A stretch of DNA of 49,728 bases, taken from NCBI RefSeq assembly GCF_020711195.1, contig NZ_JAJFAT010000016.1, forward strand, positions 1-49,728, in the 5' to 3' direction. Position numbers and translations under genes: made by a program. This DNA comes from Halanaerobium polyolivorans (GTDB lineage: Bacteria > Bacillota > Halanaerobiia > Halanaerobiales > Halanaerobiaceae). The notes beneath the pieces are model-generated. The model saw nothing but the letters and a program-made list of their open reading frames with translations, was not told the DNA's origin and ran no database searches. Positions 40,076-49,728 of the stretch are shown piece by piece (position 1 is the first letter of the stretch; the number at the start of each line of letters is the position of its first letter).

Positions 40076-41353
40076 ATGAGTAATAAACTATTTAACTTTT
40101 TAGAAGAAAAATTTCTTCCTGTAGCAGGAAAAGTCGGAGAGCAAAGACATTTACAAGCCGTTCGTGATGGGTTAATTGCAATTTTACCTATGCTTATAAT
40201 TGGGTCTGTAGCTTTAATTGTTGCCTTCCCACCAATACCTGCATTACAGGAACTTGTTGATCCATATGTAGGTAGGATATTGATGATTGAGGGAGCAACC
40301 TTTGGAATGATGGGGCTTTTTGCTGCATTTACTATTGCTTATTCATTAAGTAAGAAATATGATATGAACCCCTTAGAATCAGCAGTTTTAGGTCTTGCAG
40401 CCTTTATATTATTAATTCCTGCAACTGAAAATGGAAATATTCCATCTAATTGGATGGGTTCTGATGGTTTATTTATAGCAATTTTAGCTGCATTATATTC
40501 AGTAGAAGTTCAGCGATTAGTCGTCAAGAGAAAATTAGTAATTAAAATGCCTGCTTCTGTACCACCTAATGTGGCTAGATCATTTACAGCTTTAATACCA
40601 GGGTTCGTTATTTTGTCATCACTCTGGGCTTTTAATCAAATTTCTTTAGCCTTTACTACTTATGCTATACCTGAATTAATTAACAATATAGTAACAGCAC
40701 CACTTTTAAGATTAGGTGGAACTTTTCCTGGAGTTGCGGTTATGCTCTTGGCAATTAGTGTTTTTTGGTTTGTTGGTATTCATGGTTCCAGTCTTGTGGT
40801 TGGAACTGCTGGCCCAGTACTTTTAACATTATTAGATCAGAATACTAATGCTATGGCAGCAGGGATGGAAGTTTTACCTAATATTGTTAATCAGCCTTTT
40901 ATTGAAATTTTTGTCCATATGGGAGGTTCGGGTTCAACCTTTGTTTTAGCATTATTATTAATTTTTGCAGCGAAATCAAAACAATTTAAAGCTATAGGTA
41001 AAACTTCTTTAGGTCCTGGTCTTTTCAATATAAATGAACCAATTATTTTTGGGCTTCCCATAGTTATGAATCCTGTTATGTTAATACCATTTATATTAGC
41101 TCCATTATCAGCAGCTACTATAACTTATATTGCAATGGGACTTGAACTAGTAGCAAGACCATATACTTTAATTCCATGGACCACACCACCACTGATTAGT
41201 GGTTTTCTGGCAACAGGTGACTGGAGAGCAATTATATTGCAGTTGATAACAATGACAGTAGCAGGATTGATATATTATCCATTTATGAAAGTATTAGATA
41301 ACAAGAAACTAGAAGAAGAAAGAGCTGCTCAAGCAGAAGCTGATGCAGCATAA
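40076..41353 (+). CDS. celB: PTS cellobiose-type permease EIIC
   Basis: Integral membrane channel of the lactose/cellobiose PTS, 425 residues from ATG at 40076 (AAAAGGGTG upstream; an ATG at 40058 would add six residues without a site). About ten hydrophobic segments. Family stretches are FLPVAGKVGEQRHLQAVRDG at the N-terminus, FWFVGIHGSSLVVGTAGPVL in the middle and FNINEPIIFGLPIVMNP in the substrate loop. The C-terminal tail is acidic and alanine-rich. It probably imports cellobiose or similar beta-glucosides, given the two hydrolases in the operon. Confidence 0.92.
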   Translation: MSNKLFNFLEEKFLPVAGKVGEQRHLQAVRDGLIAILPMLIIGSVALIVAFPPIPALQELVDPYVGRILMIEGATFGMMGLFAAFTIAYSLSKKYDMNPLESAVLGLAAFILLIPATENGNIPSNWMGSDGLFIAILAALYSVEVQRLVVKRKLVIKMPASVPPNVARSFTALIPGFVILSSLWAFNQISLAFTTYAIPELINNIVTAPLLRLGGTFPGVAVMLLAISVFWFVGIHGSSLVVGTAGPVLLTLLDQNTNAMAAGMEVLPNIVNQPFIEIFVHMGGSGSTFVLALLLIFAAKSKQFKAIGKTSLGPGLFNINEPIIFGLPIVMNPVMLIPFILAPLSAATITYIAMGLELVARPYTLIPWTTPPLISGFLATGDWRAIILQLITMTVAGLIYYPFMKVLDNKKLEEERAAQAEADAA

Positions 41354-41386
41354 GCAAAAGAATATAAAATTGTAGGAGGATAAACA

Positions 41387-41704
41387 ATGAATTATGAACA
41401 GTTGGTTTTTACAATAATATCAAATGCAGGTGATGGTAAAGCTTTAATTTTTGAAGCACTAAGCCATGCTCGAAATGGAGATTTTCAGTTGGCTGAAAAG
41501 AAGCTAAGTGAAGCTGATGAAAGTTTAAATAAAGCTCATGATGAGCAGACAAGTTTATTAACAGATGAAGCAAAGGGTGGTAAAAAAGAGACAGGTATTT
41601 TAATGGTTCATGCTCAAGACCACCTTATGAATGCTTTATTAGCCAAAGATCTAGTAGAAGAAATGATTGAAACACAAAAACAGTTACAAAAGCTGCGTAA
41701 TTAA
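41387..41704 (+). CDS. celC: PTS lactose/cellobiose-type EIIA component
   Basis: A 105-residue all-helical EIIA that works as a trimer in this family. The phosphorylated histidine is H75 in LMVHAQDHLMN, with D78 as the metal ligand at the trimer centre. The N-terminal FTIISNAGDGKALIFEAL is canonical. ATG with GTAGGAGGA upstream. It lies between the permease and the GH4 enzyme. Confidence 0.93.
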   Translation: MNYEQLVFTIISNAGDGKALIFEALSHARNGDFQLAEKKLSEADESLNKAHDEQTSLLTDEAKGGKKETGILMVHAQDHLMNALLAKDLVEEMIETQKQLQKLRN

Positions 41705-41722
41705 TTAGGAGGTAGAAATAAA

Positions 41723-43036
41723 TTGAAAGATAAAAAAGGAATAAAAGTTGCTACAATTGGAGGGGGAAGTAGTTACACTCCAGAAATTATAGAAGGTTTT
41801 ATAAAAAGGCATGATGAACTACCTGTTAAAGAATTATATTTGGTTGATATTGAAGCAGGAAAATGGAAATTAGATATTGTAGGTAGTCTTGCTAAAAGAA
41901 TGGTCGAAGAAGCTGGAATTGATATGGAAGTTCATTTAACCTTAGATAGAAGAGAAGCAATAAAAGATGCAGATTTTGTAACAACTCAATTTAGGGTAGG
42001 TTTATTAGATGCCAGAATTAGAGACGAAAAAATACCTTTAAGACATAATGTTATAGGTCAAGAAACCACAGGTGCAGGAGGAATGGCTAAAGCCTTAAGA
42101 ACTATCCCGGTAATCTTAGATATTGCAAAAGATATGGAAGAGCTTGCACCAGATGCTTGGCTGATAAATTTTACAAATCCTAGTGGAATAATTACAGAAA
42201 CATTAAGTAAGTACAGTGATATTAAAGTATTAGGTTTATGTAATGTGCCAGTAGTTATGCATAAAATGGCAGCAGAGATTTTAGAAAGTGATGAAAAAGA
42301 TCTCAAAATGGATTTTGTAGGTTTAAATCATTTAGTCTGGGGTAGAAAAGCTTATTTAAATGGTGAAAACAAGATATCAGAGCTTCTAGATAAATTAGCA
42401 GAAGGTGACTTTTCTGATGTTGAAAATATTCCTGATTATAAATGGAGTAAAGAGTTACTTCAGTCTTTAGGAATGCTTCCCTGTCCTTATCATAGATATT
42501 ACTATTTAACAGATATGATGCTGCAGGAAGAAATTGAAGCTGCAAAAAGTGAAGGTACCAGAGGTGAGGTAGTTAAAGGTTTAGAAAAAGATCTTTTTGA
42601 AATATATAAAGATCAAGACCTAAAACAAAAACCAGAAGAATTAGAGTCAAGGGGAGGCCAATATTACTCAGATGCAGCTTGTGATTTAATAAGTGCAATC
42701 TATAATGATAAAGGAACACTCCATTATGTAAATGTTAAAAATAACGGAACAGTTAACTGTTTGCCTGATGATTCAGTTATAGAAAGAACCTCTTATATAG
42801 GAGCAGATGGTGCATATCCACTAAATGTAGAAGCTCTTCCACCACAAGTTAAAGGATTACTGCAGGTAGTTAATGAATATGAAACCTTAACTATTGAAGC
42901 AGGAGTACACGGGGATTATAATGCTGCCTATCAAGCACTAACAATTCATCCTCTAGTTGAAGGAAGTATTGTTAAAGAGTTATTAGATGATATAATTACT
43001 GAGAATATAGATTATTTGCCTCAGTTTCAAAGATAA
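41723..43036 (+). CDS. licH: 6-phospho-beta-glucosidase, glycoside hydrolase family 4
   Basis: A 437-residue GH4 enzyme that cleaves phosphorylated disaccharides by an NAD- and metal-dependent oxidation/elimination mechanism. The NAD loop is VATIGGGSSYTPEIIEGF at the N-terminus. The metal/catalytic motifs INFTNPSGIITE and GLCNVPVVMH (with its cysteine) and GLNHLVWG are all present. Start TTG at 41723 with TTAGGAGG upstream. Family 4 members also accept alpha-linked sugars; the cellobiose-type PTS context favours the beta-glucosidase assignment. Confidence 0.9.
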   Translation: MKDKKGIKVATIGGGSSYTPEIIEGFIKRHDELPVKELYLVDIEAGKWKLDIVGSLAKRMVEEAGIDMEVHLTLDRREAIKDADFVTTQFRVGLLDARIRDEKIPLRHNVIGQETTGAGGMAKALRTIPVILDIAKDMEELAPDAWLINFTNPSGIITETLSKYSDIKVLGLCNVPVVMHKMAAEILESDEKDLKMDFVGLNHLVWGRKAYLNGENKISELLDKLAEGDFSDVENIPDYKWSKELLQSLGMLPCPYHRYYYLTDMMLQEEIEAAKSEGTRGEVVKGLEKDLFEIYKDQDLKQKPEELESRGGQYYSDAACDLISAIYNDKGTLHYVNVKNNGTVNCLPDDSVIERTSYIGADGAYPLNVEALPPQVKGLLQVVNEYETLTIEAGVHGDYNAAYQALTIHPLVEGSIVKELLDDIITENIDYLPQFQR

Positions 43037-44494
<1,458 letters not shown>

Positions 44495-44527
44495 AGTATA
44501 TTCACAATAAATCATATGACAATTACA

Positions 44528-44565
44528 CTCAAACTTTGCACAAAATAATTTGTGTGAAGTTTGAG
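44528..44565 (+). terminator. Hairpin at the end of the beta-glucoside operon
   Basis: CTCAAACTT (44528-44536) pairs with AAGTTTGAG (44557-44565), with an inner GCACAAA/TTTGTGT stem. The T-run is delayed (TTATTAATAGTTTTTT), so it may be a weak terminator. Confidence 0.65.
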
Positions 44566-44637
44566 TTATTAATAGTTTTTTAATTATTTATATAAATAAT
44601 TAAATCACAAGTAGCTTCAATGAGGAGTCTAAGAGAA

Positions 44638-45516
44638 ATGAAGAATTTCAAAAAAATGATTTTAATAGATCTTGATGGAACATTATTAAATTCACGCTCT
44701 ACAATATCGAAAAAAAATCAAGCCATGTTAAGAAAGTTAATAGAATTAAATTATGCAGTTTTTATTGCAACTGGTAGAAATTATAAGGAAGCATTAGAAT
44801 TAACAAGTAATATTGAAGGGCTTGCTTACATAACAACCAATGGCAGCTATATTGTTGATTTTGAAGGGAATGTTATTTTTAATAATTCTATAGATCAGAG
44901 CTTATTAGCTCCACTCATTAAAAATTTAGAAAAATATAATGGTCTTAGCTATTATTTGAGTTCTGCTGACAAAATTTTTGCTAAAAATAAATACAAAATA
45001 CTAAAAAACCTTCTATTAATAGATGGAATTAAAGAATTATTTTCAGTAGATAGTATTTTTAGATTAATTAATAATTACAAATTATTTTCTATAAGTGTAA
45101 AGAAAGATATGGAAAAATTTGTTGGACAAAAAGAGCTAATTATTCAAAAATTATATGTTATGGGAAATGAAAATAAATTAAAAAAAGCTTATTCAGAACT
45201 TAGTGATAAATTTAAAGGCAAAGTTAAAATTACTACTTCGGGTAATTTTAATTTAGAGATTAATGCAGCTGCTACATCTAAGGGTACTGCATTAAAATTT
45301 TTATCTCAAAGATTCAAAACAAGTTTAGAAAATACAATTGCTTTTGGAGATGGTAATAATGACCTTGAGCTTTTAGAACTTGCAGGAACCTCGGTAGCAA
45401 TGGCTAACACAAACTCTAATGATTTAAAGGCAAGAGCAGATTTGATTGCACCTAATAACAACGAGGATGGTGTAGCAAAAGTTCTTTGCAGATTATTTTC
45501 AGAAGAATTGCCTTAA
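44638..45516 (+). CDS. HAD-superfamily phosphatase, Cof subfamily
   Basis: A 292-residue cytoplasmic sugar-phosphate phosphatase of the Cof/IIB HAD group. Motif I is LIDLDGTLL (nucleophile and acid/base aspartates), motif II IATGRNYKEAL, the lysine is in the TSKGTALKFL segment and motif IV is IAFGDGNNDLELLELAG. The cap between motifs II and III spans about residues 80-190. ATG at 44638 is my choice (GAGGAG about ten bases upstream); ATG at 44620 is also in frame. It is a single gene after the beta-glucoside operon, and could recycle sugar phosphates. The substrate is unassigned. Confidence 0.87.
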   Translation: MKNFKKMILIDLDGTLLNSRSTISKKNQAMLRKLIELNYAVFIATGRNYKEALELTSNIEGLAYITTNGSYIVDFEGNVIFNNSIDQSLLAPLIKNLEKYNGLSYYLSSADKIFAKNKYKILKNLLLIDGIKELFSVDSIFRLINNYKLFSISVKKDMEKFVGQKELIIQKLYVMGNENKLKKAYSELSDKFKGKVKITTSGNFNLEINAAATSKGTALKFLSQRFKTSLENTIAFGDGNNDLELLELAGTSVAMANTNSNDLKARADLIAPNNNEDGVAKVLCRLFSEELP

Positions 45517-45610
45517 AAATAGCAAAACTATCTCAAACCCCATCTTGCAGGACTTTATATCTTTATGTCGAAATTTAAGACATAATGATAATATAACAGG
45601 GGGGATAGTT

Positions 45611-46666
45611 ATGCATAAAAAAATTGTTTTTAGTCTGATGATTTTATTATTTTTTAGTCTAATCTTGACAGGTGTGGCTTTTGCCGGAGAAGATGTTGAA
45701 GGCAGTAGTGATCATCCTTTGATTTCTCGTTTTAGTGGTTCTTATATCATCGGTTATGAGAGGGTTTCTTATGATGAATATATTTTAGCTTTAGATGCTA
45801 TTATTACTGAGTCAATAAATGAAGGTGAAGCCTTAGCAGAACATGAAGTAGTAAGAGGTAGTAATAAGCGTTTTCCTGCTGAACATAAAAAGCTTGAAGG
45901 AGTGGTTACTAAAATTACTTATTTAGCTCCGGAAGAGCGATCTTCTTTAGAAATATTTCGCAATTATGAGATGGAATTAAAAAGTGCTGGTTTTGAAATA
46001 ATATATCAAAGTAGTGGTGATGAGATTAGATATTATGGTGACTGGCATGGTAGAAAATATCCATATGAATTAGATTTTGCCAGAGGATATAATAGACATA
46101 CTTACTTAGATGCACCAGAAAACCCTAGATATTTAGCTGCTCGAATGGACAGGGCAGAAGGTGATATTTACGTAGCTTTATATGTTCATACAGCAAATCG
46201 TTTTGCTATGGCTCCTTCTACTGGTGCTAAAGCTAAAATCCAGCTTGATGTTGTAGAGCTAGCACCAATGGAAGAAGGATTAGTAAGTGTTGAGAATATG
46301 GAGGATGATCTCAGTAGAAGCGGTAAAGTAGCAATTTATGGAATTAATTTTGAATTTGACAGTGCTCAGATTTTAGTAGATTCTCATGCTGTATTGGCTG
46401 AAATAGCTGAACTACTGCTTGAAAATCCAGAACTAAGATTATATGTGGTTGGTCATACAGATGATCTGGGATCATTAGAATATAATATAAATTTATCTGA
46501 AAAAAGAGCCAAATCAGTTGTTGATTTTTTAATTGATAATCATCAAATATCTACTAATCGTTTGGTACCTGCTGGAATTGGTCCTTTAGCACCAGAAAGC
46601 ACAAATAAAACTGAGAGTGGAAGAGCTTTAAATAGAAGGGTAGTTCTTGTGGAAATAATAGATTAA
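45611..46666 (+). CDS. OmpA-family protein with an N-terminal DUF4892-like domain
   Basis: A 351-residue envelope protein from ATG at 45611 (GGGGGGAT upstream). The signal peptide spans about residues 1-24 (cleavage after GVAFA). The middle 25-215 resembles the DUF4892 domain found with OmpA tails (HPLISRFSGSYIIGYERVSYD). The C-terminal OmpA domain, about 230-351, has INFEFDSAQI, YVVGHTDDLGS and LSEKRAKSVVDFL, the peptidoglycan-binding core. The protein would tie the outer layer to the cell wall and is good evidence for a diderm envelope. It is a single-gene transcript closed by a terminator. Confidence 0.88.
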   Translation: MHKKIVFSLMILLFFSLILTGVAFAGEDVEGSSDHPLISRFSGSYIIGYERVSYDEYILALDAIITESINEGEALAEHEVVRGSNKRFPAEHKKLEGVVTKITYLAPEERSSLEIFRNYEMELKSAGFEIIYQSSGDEIRYYGDWHGRKYPYELDFARGYNRHTYLDAPENPRYLAARMDRAEGDIYVALYVHTANRFAMAPSTGAKAKIQLDVVELAPMEEGLVSVENMEDDLSRSGKVAIYGINFEFDSAQILVDSHAVLAEIAELLLENPELRLYVVGHTDDLGSLEYNINLSEKRAKSVVDFLIDNHQISTNRLVPAGIGPLAPESTNKTESGRALNRRVVLVEIID

Positions 46667-46693
46667 AGCTTAATAAAATCTAATAAATATTTA

Positions 46694-46724
46694 AATGGTG
46701 GCATTTGCCGCCATTTTCTTTTTT
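46694..46724 (+). terminator. Rho-independent terminator after the OmpA-family gene
   Basis: AATGGTGGCA (46694-46703) pairs with TGCCGCCATT (46706-46715) with one wobble, followed by a T-rich tract. Confidence 0.88.
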
Positions 46725-46866
46725 ATCATTAAAAAGGCTTCTGATGGCAGGAAATGAGCTTTTTATGTCAAAACTATAATAATAAGCACTTTGCTTTAGA
46801 TTGAATTTAATTTTTTGAATTTTTACTATAATAAAATAATTAATAGTAGCCCGAAAGGATATTAAG

Positions 46867-49542
46867 ATGAATAAAGAAATAAGATTAACTGAAGCAGAAA
46901 AAAAAGAGGAGAAAAATAAAAAACTTAAATTTTATAGAATAATTATGCTTATAGTTCCCTACTTTTATTTTGTTTTTGGCTTATTTTTCTATAACTCTGC
47001 CAATATAGATGATCCAATTTCTTTAATGCAGAGAGGAATTATAATTTTAATCTTTTTAACTGTTTTTCTTTTATCTTTTTTTAATGAATGGATAAAAACA
47101 AAGATAGAAGAGCTAAGTTATATTTTAATTTATGCAGGGATTATGCATTTGGCTTATATTAGCTATTTGAATTCATTCTCTTATAATCTTGCTGCAACTT
47201 TAATTGCGGTACTTGTAATTGCTAATTTGTTTTTTGCAGGTAAGAAGATTTTATTATACTGTAATTTATTTTCAGCTGTTTTTATTGGCATAACTTTGAC
47301 AATGGCTCAAGAATTATCACCTCAATATCGCCTCTTATATTATTTTGTCTATTTATCAACAGCTGTTTTCACTTATTTGATTAGCTATCACAAACAAAAA
47401 GCTAAAGATGAAATAGATATAATTAACAATAAACAGAGGAAACTTTTAAATAATATTGATATTCAAATTTGGTACTTAACAGATATTGATCAATATGGAG
47501 AGGTTAACCAAGCTCATGCTGACTTTATTGGTGCTAAAAAAGAAGAAGTTGAAAATAAAAAAATAAGTAATTTCTTTTCTGAGACTGAGGCAAATAACTT
47601 CATAGAAAACAATAAAAGAGTTTTTGCAGAAAAAAAGAAAGTAAAACAAGAAAGATGGGTTAGAAATCATAGAGGTGAAGAAAGATTACTATCAATTAGC
47701 AGAATACCAAAATTAAATGCAAAAGGAGAAGTTGAATTTCTTGTTTGCTCTGCTGAGGATATAACTGTTGAAAGACAAAAAGATCAAAAACTTAAAAATA
47801 TTTTTCAAAATTTTGGTATAGCTTATTGGTCAGTTGACATAAAAAATGAAAAATTAATTGAAGCTTCACCTTCAACTGAAAAATTATATGGTTATCCACT
47901 TGAAGATTGGTATAATAATTCTAATTTTTGGTTTAAAATAATTCATCCTGAAGATAAAATAAAGGTAGAAACTTCAAAAGAAAGCTATAAAGAAAAATCA
48001 ATAGCAGAAGAAGAATATAGGGTCTATAAACAAAATGGAGAAGTTATCTGGACTAAAAATTATATCATTCCCATAAAAAACAATAAAAATGAACTGATTA
48101 GAGTTGATGGTTTGTCTTATGATATCACAGAAAGAAAAAAGCAGGAAAAAGCTTTAGAACAGAGTGAAAAACGTTATCGTACAATATTTGAATCTGCACC
48201 AATAGCTATAATAATTGAAGATCAAAAAGGTAATATTTTAGAAGTTAATGAAGCTATATGTGAATTAACTGATTACACAAAAGAAGAACTAGAGTCCAGC
48301 AATATTTTTGACAAATTTGTTCTAGAAGAGAATAGAGAAATTGCGCAAAATAATATTCAAAAAATCCTTAATGGTGAAGACCTTGAATTTGATATTAAAA
48401 CTCCTACTAAAAATGGGGATTTTCTTTATACACATTTAAAAGAAACAAGTATAATTCTTCCTGATGGAGAAAAAGGCATTTTGTCTATGCAGGTAGATAT
48501 CACTGAACGCAAAATGCAGGAAGAAAAAATTGAATATTTATCATATCGAGATATTTTAACCGGATTATATAATCGTAGATTTTTAGAAGAAGAGATGAAA
48601 AGATTAGATACAGAAAGGCAGCTGCCAATAAGTATTATCATGGCAGATGTAAATGGCTTAAAACTCATCAACGATAGTTTTGGCCATAAAGAAGGTGATC
48701 AGCTTTTGATTGAAACTGCTCAACTGCTAAATACTTTTATTAGAGAAGAAGATATTTTAGCTCGTTATGGGGGTGATGAGTTCTTAATTCTGCTTCCTCA
48801 AACCAGCAAAGAAGCAGCAGAAAAAGTATTGAAAAGAATAAAAGCAGCTTTTAAAGCAGCAGAAAATGAAGAATTACCTCTTTCTATTAGCCTTGGTGCT
48901 GCAACTAAAAACGCACCCCAGCAGTCCTTAAATCAAGTATTGAAAAATGCAGATGATAGGATGTATCAAAATAAGCTTTCAGAAAGCAGGAGCAGCAAGA
49001 GTAATGTTATAGAAAATATATTAAATACCTTGGGTACAAAAACTAAAGAAAGTAAAGAACATGCTTTAAGAATGGAAAAATTAGCTCTTCAGCTAGGAGA
49101 AGAATTAAATTTATCGAATTCAGAACTTAATCGGCTTGCACTTTTAGCAAAAATTCATGATATCGGAAAAGTTACTATTCCAGAAGAAATATTGGTCAAA
49201 ACAGATAAGCTATCAGGAAAAGAATGGAAGATTATGCGGGAACATCCTGAAAAGGGTTATAGAATTGCTTCTGCTTCCCAGGAATTTTCTGGAGTTGCTG
49301 AAGAAATCTTGGCCCATCATGAAAGATGGGATGGTAATGGTTATCCTAGAGGATTAAGTGAAGCAGAAATTCCATACTTGGCAAGGATTATAACAATTAT
49401 TGATGCATATGATGTAATGACCAATGAAAGACCATACAGCAGCGCTATTTCGCAAGCAGAAGCCCTAAATGAAATCCAAAGCTGTTCCGGAACTCAATTT
49501 GATCCAGAAATTGCAGCAATATTTACTAATTTAATGAGATAA
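46867..49542 (+). CDS. Membrane sensor with PAS, GGDEF and HD-GYP domains
   Basis: An 891-residue cyclic-di-GMP enzyme. About six transmembrane helices (residues 20-175), then three PAS-like sensor domains (roughly 190-300, 310-425, 430-550; each ends in a DIT.ER linker), a GGDEF domain (555-715) and a C-terminal HD-GYP domain (730-890). GGDEF is intact at 635-639, with the inhibitory RxxD site R626..D629 five residues before it. HD is H764-D765 (KIHDIGKV), and HHERWDGNGYP carries the GYP signature. Both synthesis and breakdown of cyclic-di-GMP are therefore possible. The start ATG has CGAAAGGAT upstream. It stands alone. Confidence 0.92.
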   Translation: MNKEIRLTEAEKKEEKNKKLKFYRIIMLIVPYFYFVFGLFFYNSANIDDPISLMQRGIIILIFLTVFLLSFFNEWIKTKIEELSYILIYAGIMHLAYISYLNSFSYNLAATLIAVLVIANLFFAGKKILLYCNLFSAVFIGITLTMAQELSPQYRLLYYFVYLSTAVFTYLISYHKQKAKDEIDIINNKQRKLLNNIDIQIWYLTDIDQYGEVNQAHADFIGAKKEEVENKKISNFFSETEANNFIENNKRVFAEKKKVKQERWVRNHRGEERLLSISRIPKLNAKGEVEFLVCSAEDITVERQKDQKLKNIFQNFGIAYWSVDIKNEKLIEASPSTEKLYGYPLEDWYNNSNFWFKIIHPEDKIKVETSKESYKEKSIAEEEYRVYKQNGEVIWTKNYIIPIKNNKNELIRVDGLSYDITERKKQEKALEQSEKRYRTIFESAPIAIIIEDQKGNILEVNEAICELTDYTKEELESSNIFDKFVLEENREIAQNNIQKILNGEDLEFDIKTPTKNGDFLYTHLKETSIILPDGEKGILSMQVDITERKMQEEKIEYLSYRDILTGLYNRRFLEEEMKRLDTERQLPISIIMADVNGLKLINDSFGHKEGDQLLIETAQLLNTFIREEDILARYGGDEFLILLPQTSKEAAEKVLKRIKAAFKAAENEELPLSISLGAATKNAPQQSLNQVLKNADDRMYQNKLSESRSSKSNVIENILNTLGTKTKESKEHALRMEKLALQLGEELNLSNSELNRLALLAKIHDIGKVTIPEEILVKTDKLSGKEWKIMREHPEKGYRIASASQEFSGVAEEILAHHERWDGNGYPRGLSEAEIPYLARIITIIDAYDVMTNERPYSSAISQAEALNEIQSCSGTQFDPEIAAIFTNLMR

Positions 49543-49623
49543 TATTTAAGAAGATAATTAAAGCTGATATTTTTTTGAGCTATAATTATCTGGATTTTTA
49601 ACTTTTCTGATTGGAGGCTAAAG

Positions 49624-49728
49624 ATGCAGAAAAACAATCTAGAACTTAAAAATATACTTTTTGATAGTTTAACTATTATAGTACTGGGGCTTTTATTTAT
49701 TTTTATTGCACTATTTACCACAGTTGAA
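49624..49728 (+). CDS. Start of a membrane protein, cut by the window end
   Basis: ATG at 49624 with GGAGGC upstream opens a frame that stays open to the last base (35 codons). After a polar start (MQKNNLELKNILFDS) comes one hydrophobic segment (LTIIVLGLLFIFIALF), probably a transmembrane helix. Too little is visible to name the family. It could be another signalling protein after the sensor gene, but that is only a guess. Confidence 0.6.
   Translation, partial: MQKNNLELKNILFDSLTIIVLGLLFIFIALFTTVE

Noticed and set aside
44528-44565. Long dyad after the GH1 gene as an operator for the next gene
   Set aside because: Its position right after an operon end and its stem structure fit a transcript end better; no similar repeat was seen near other regulated genes.

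Overview
The window is AT-rich, with about one third G+C by eye. Ribosome binding sites are strong (GGAGG type) and GTG and TTG starts are frequent. It encodes an OmpA-family protein, and its two transport binding proteins have ordinary signal peptides without a lipobox cysteine, which fits a cell with an outer membrane. PTS sugar uptake, Leloir enzymes, sigma-54/PRD control and diderm traits in a low-GC Firmicutes-like background suggest a fermentative anaerobe of the Halanaerobiales (Halanaerobium-like). The genus is inference, not a database result. Almost everything is on the + strand, apart from cls, one small gene at 4.2 kb and the block at 27.3-29.6 kb.

Layout. 0.2-6.8 kb: cardiolipin synthase (-), a NusG-domain-II protein with purC, a broken gene remnant, a J-domain protein, a patch of unrecognised small genes (3.7-4.25 kb), a MATE exporter, a dCMP-deaminase-like protein and trmO. 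7.0-10.3 kb: an ATP-grasp ligase with a close-packed esterase, then a second esterase carrying a carbohydrate-binding-like tail; this cluster has no assigned pathway. 10.5-15.1 kb: a complete branched-chain amino acid type ABC importer (livGFHMK). 15.1-26.3 kb: a galactose/galactoside island with a ROK repressor and its likely operator, galE, galK, galT, an ArsR-type regulator with a beta-rich sensor tail, a CUT1 sugar ABC importer and a GH2 glycosidase. 26.6-27.2 kb: a secreted fasciclin protein. 27.3-29.6 kb (-): a transaldolase/fructose-6-phosphate aldolase followed by a decayed pabA-pabB-pabC cluster. 29.8-31.8 kb: a GntP-type permease and a ComB-family phosphatase, each with its own promoter. 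31.9-36.3 kb: a PRD/EIIA-containing activator driving a galactitol-type PTS (gatABC) with no catabolic gene beside it. 36.4-44.5 kb: a LevR-type sigma-54 activator and, behind a clear -24/-12 promoter, a beta-glucoside PTS operon with its own HPr and two unrelated 6-phospho-beta-glucosidases (GH4 and GH1). 44.6-49.7 kb: a HAD phosphatase, an OmpA-family protein, a membrane PAS-GGDEF-HD-GYP sensor and the start of one more membrane protein.

How the parts fit. The gal island takes up a galactoside, releases galactose with the GH2 enzyme and feeds it through GalK/GalT/GalE. The LevR operon takes up and phosphorylates cellobiose-like sugars and cleaves them inside the cell. The most unusual points are the step-by-step decay of the pab genes, a short transcript at 3.76-4.12 kb with two tiny genes and a GC-rich hairpin facing an antisense small gene, the ATP-grasp/esterase cluster, and a LevR gene whose only good ribosome binding site precedes an ATT codon.
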